Below are positions 60,564-64,000 of a DNA stretch of 64,000 nt, in pieces. The stretch is from Nymphaea colorata (taxonomy: Eukaryota > Streptophyta > Magnoliopsida > Nymphaeales > Nymphaeaceae). Under the pieces are notes generated by a model. The model was not told the origin of the DNA, did no database searches, and was given only the letters and a program-made list of their open reading frames with translations. The stretch is from assembly GCF_008831285.2 (NCBI RefSeq), contig NC_045138.2, positions 5,239,205 through 5,303,204 of the forward strand, given 5' to 3'. Position 1 is the first letter of the stretch. Each line of letters begins with the position of its first letter. The position numbers were made by a program, and so were the translations under genes.

Positions 60564-63500
60564 ATGGCATCACAATGCAATCTGCAATGTGACAAAGGCA
60601 AGGAGCCAGCCTGTCCAGAGGAGATGAGCCCGGCCCATGACTTGGGAAACCTAGAGGGGACGGTTTATCAGTTGGTCACAGATGTGGCCACCCATGAGGA
60701 AGCCCTCGGCTTTGCTGTCAAAACGTTTGAGGGACTCAAGGACGAGATGAAGTTGATGCGGGAACAGATGCCAAGTTAGTGGCCATGAACCGATTACTCT
60801 CTGACTTGGTGAAGACCCTACAGGATGAAGTCGCTGGACTTCGGGCTTCAAACCAGAGATTGCTACGTACTAACTCAGCCAGTAGTAGTCAAGAGAGGAC
60901 CAATAGGGTCGAGTTCAACGTCCGGTGAAGTACAATGGTAGCCGAGATGTCAGGGTGATCGATAACTTTCTATTCCAAGTTGACTACTACCTGGACTTGC
61001 AGAACTTAGTAGAAGAGGACCTGAAGATCAAGACCGCAATGATGTTGTTAAATGGAGATGTTGCGGCTTAGTGGAGGCAGAAAATGTTGGACATTGAGAA
61101 TGGGGACTACACAATTCGTACCTTCAACGACTTTTGCAAGCAGTTAAAGGGGTACTTCATGCCCATGGATGCTAAAAGACATGCTTATCAGTTGGTTGTG
61201 AACCTAAAGTAGAAAAGTGCTTTGAGAGATTACATCAGAGTCTACCAAAAGGTCATGTTGGACGTACCTATGATGCCAAAAAAAGATAAACTTCACTGGT
61301 TCATTATAGGACCCAAATTTTTGGCCCAAGCCAACGTGGAGAGATCGAATCCAGAGACTTTCGAATAGGCATATGTGGCAGCCGAGCGCTTGGCTGACAC
61401 CCAACACAAAAGCTACACTAATACCTTCAAGTCTATGAAGAAGTCCGACCATGGCGGTAAGAGAGAGGAACGGCGAGACAATGGAAATGAATTGTCGTCC
61501 CAGAAGCCAGCCGAGAGAAGACCCTTCTTTCGCAAGGACTACACTGGGCCACCAAGAGAAGTGACATGTTGGGTCTGTGAAGGAAAGTAGCAGGCGCGTG
61601 TCTGTCAACAACATGTGAGACCTATCAGGCAGGCCAATGCCGTGAGGGCCACCGAAGGCGAAACCAAAGGAGGGCAAACACGAATGGGTGCCGCCCAAAT
61701 GATCAATGCTATCCAAAGTCACGTAGTGTCTAGAAGTATGGCGAACAAGGAGTTGATGTACCTAGACGTCACTCTGGATGGAATGTCTACTGTTACAATG
61801 GTGGACTCCGGGGCAACGCATAACTTCCTCTCAAGAGAGAAGGCAGAACTAGTGGGATTGAAGCCTGTGCCGCAGCAGGGGACCCTTAAAATGGTGAACT
61901 CTAAAGCCAGGCCCATCCTAGGAGAAGCGAAGGGTGTAACGGTTCAAATTGAAGGCTGGACGGGATTCACTAACTTCTCTGTAGTACCCTTGGGCGATTT
62001 CAAGGTGATTCTTGGGATGGAGTTCCTCAAAGGCCAGAATGCAATGATGTTGCTAAAGAAGATGACCCTTAGTTGAGAGTCATGACTATACATCTAAAAG
62101 AAGATGACCCTTAGTTGAGAGTCATTCTCTTAGGTCTAGCCTCTGTCCTGAAGCACTTCGAGGGAGTGATGCACCCGAGCTGTCCAAACACCTACCTCCC
62201 AGGCGTGAAGTTGATCATGAGATTGACTTGGTTCCCCAGAGCCAAGCCACCAGCTATGGTCCCCTACAGAATGGGACCGGCCGAACTAAAAGAGCTGCGG
62301 AAGCAGCTTGATAATATGCTTGAGTCAGGGATCATCCGTCCCTCTAAGGCACCCTTCGAAGCCCCTATATTGTTTCAGACAAAGCATGATGGCTCCAAGA
62401 GACTCTGTGTGGATTTCCGCAATTTGAACAAAGTGGCGGTAAAGAACAAGTATATGTTGCCTTTGATTGCAAACTTATTCGATTAGTTGGGTAAGGCGAG
62501 GATCTTTTCAAAGCTAGACCTTTTTTTTGGCTACTGGTAAATCAGAATCCTAGAAGGTGATGAACCAAAGACAACGTGTGTCACCCGATATGGAGCATAT
62601 GAGTTCCTAGTCATGCCATTCGGGTTGACGAATGCCCCCGCGACTTTCTCGACTCTCATGAACAAGATATTTTACCCCTACCTTGACAAGTTTGTGGTAG
62701 TCTACCTTGATGACATTGTGGTCTTTAGCGGCAACCTAGAGGAGCACGTCGGTCAATTGAGGATAGTGTTCCAGGTACTCAAAGAAAATGATCTCTACGT
62801 GAAGAAGGAGATGTGTCTCTTTGGCAAATAAGAAATCAGTTTCCTCGGCCATATTGTAGGAGATGGCCAGCTGCGAATGGACCCAGAGAAAGTGAAAGTT
62901 GTTCAAGATTGGAATCTGCCCTCAAATGTGTCTGAATTGCGGTCCTTTCTTGGGTTGGACAATTACTATCGGTGGTTGAACATGGGGTACTCATTGATAG
63001 CGGTGCCCCTCACTGACCTTCTCAAAAAGAATAGATTCTGGATTTGGACTCAGCCTGCCCAAGATGCCTTTGAAGGTTTGAAGCATGCCCTTGTACAAGA
63101 GTCTGTTCTCAGGTTGCCAGATCACTCAAAGCCCTTTGAAGTACACACAGACGCCTCAAATTTTGCCATCAACGGAGTACTAATGCAGGACGGTCACCCG
63201 ATCGCCTGTGAGAGCCGGAAGCTAAAGGACCATGAAATGTGGTACAGTGCATGAACGGGAGATGACCGCCATTGTGCATTGCTTGCGCATATGGAGGCAT
63301 TACCTACTGGGGGCAGAGTTTGTCGTCAAGATAGATAATGTCGCCACCAACTACTTCAAGTCCCAGAAGAAGTTAGCTCTGAAGCAGGCTCGTTGGCAGG
63401 AATTCTTGGCGGAGTCTGACTTTGCTTTGGAATAGAAGGTTGGCAAGACCAACGTGGTAGCGGATGCATTGAGTCGAAAGGTAGAACTTGCAGCCTCTCG

Positions 63501-64000
63501 AGCGCGGACCTCTAAAGCCCAATTGGAGGGTGCGCTCCTCGAGCGGGTTCGTGAAGGAATGCGGCAAGACTTATCGGCCCAACACTTGGTTGCCTTGGCT
63601 GAAGCAGGGAAGACTCGAAGATTCTGGCTACGAGATGGATTGCTCCTCACCAACGGCGGAAGCATTTTCATGCCGAAGTGCCACGATACGCTTTGGTCTG
63701 GCCATTCAGGCTAAGAGTGGACTCTGGCCCTTCTTGAACGGGGGTACTATTGGCCCCAAATGCGCGAGGATGTGGAGATGTATGTGAAGACCTGCCTCAT
63801 CTGCTAGCAGGACAAGAGGAGTAACCAGAAGCCTACCGGCCTGCTCGAGCCTCTTCTTGTTCTGGAGCATCCGTGGGAGAGCATCTCCATGGACTTCATT
63901 GTGAGTCTTCCCAGAGTTGATGGCTACAGCTCTACCGTCGTTGTTGTGGACATGTTTTCTAAGTATACCATGTTCATCCCAACCTTGAAGGAGAGCCCAA
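60564..64000 (+). mobile_element. Ty3/Gypsy (chromovirus-like) polyprotein, decayed, runs off the end
   Basis: Gag at 60564-61600 has one frameshift near 60770 and a damaged zinc knuckle (CWVC...). The retropepsin has VDSGATHNFLS at 61801. The reverse transcriptase at 62230-62900 has VDFRNLN, MPFGLTNAPATF and catalytic YLDD at 62702. RNase H has HTDAS near 63144. The integrase zinc-binding region is near 63680-63800 and the core start is at 63880 (SMDFIVSLP). Integrase after RNase H is diagnostic of Gypsy. In-frame stops lie at 61069, 61210, 61366, 61588, 62484, 62538, 62829, 63433, 63712 and 63805. A frameshift lies near 63250, and a 42-base duplication/frame break at 62055-62125. Confidence 0.92.

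Noticed and set aside
61204-61722. 172-codon minus-strand ORF opposite the Gypsy gag
   Set aside because: Shadow of the plus-strand gag/zinc-knuckle frame, whose stops read as sense codons on the other strand.

Overview
The window looks like nuclear DNA of a flowering plant. It is AT-rich, its genes are split by short introns or decayed, and it is full of plant-type repeats: LTR retrotransposons of the Copia and Gypsy kinds, LINE fragments, foldback elements and CT-rich tracts. It also holds two typical plant gene families, class I terpene synthases with an RRx8W motif and coiled-coil NB-ARC LRR (CNL) disease-resistance genes. The species cannot be fixed from the sequence. A broad-leaved or early-diverging angiosperm fits, but this is inference.

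The first 52 kb is built from one large unit repeated three times. Its order is: spacer, CNL gene on the minus strand, a long AT- and CT-rich spacer, terpene synthase on the plus strand, then (in B and C) a Copia element. Copy A (1-11566) enters the window inside the CNL gene and is cut by a 100-N assembly gap just after terpene synthase exon 2. Copy B (11667 to about 32443) is the most complete and carries the only intact gene I can support: a seven-exon terpene synthase at 25484-27989 predicting 587 residues. Copy C (38920 to about 52620) lost the 5' half of its CNL in one deletion and the whole terpene synthase in a second deletion of about 5.6 kb. The CNL copies share stops and frameshifts, so the CNL was dead before the unit was duplicated.

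Between copies B and C (32.4-38.9 kb) lie two foldback elements, LINE fragments and an older, diverged piece of the same unit. After copy C comes a decayed Copia element with a 3' LTR (to about 55.07 kb), a decayed armadillo-repeat-type gene on the minus strand (55.08-56.24 kb), an LTR-like direct repeat, a minus-strand Copia remnant (57.9-59.1 kb) and a Gypsy element with 5' LTR and primer-binding site that runs off the window end.

The most interesting object is the terpene synthase. Its reading frame, splice sites, exon lengths, plastid-targeting leader, RRx8W and RxR motifs are kept. Both metal-binding motifs of the class I active site are altered: the aspartate-rich motif reads E-D-I-F-S, and the second motif has lost all three of its ligand positions. 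Its promoter is a threefold tandem repeat with a TATA-like box in each unit. Nothing here proves a new system, but an apparently maintained terpene synthase without the usual metal ligands deserves a test.
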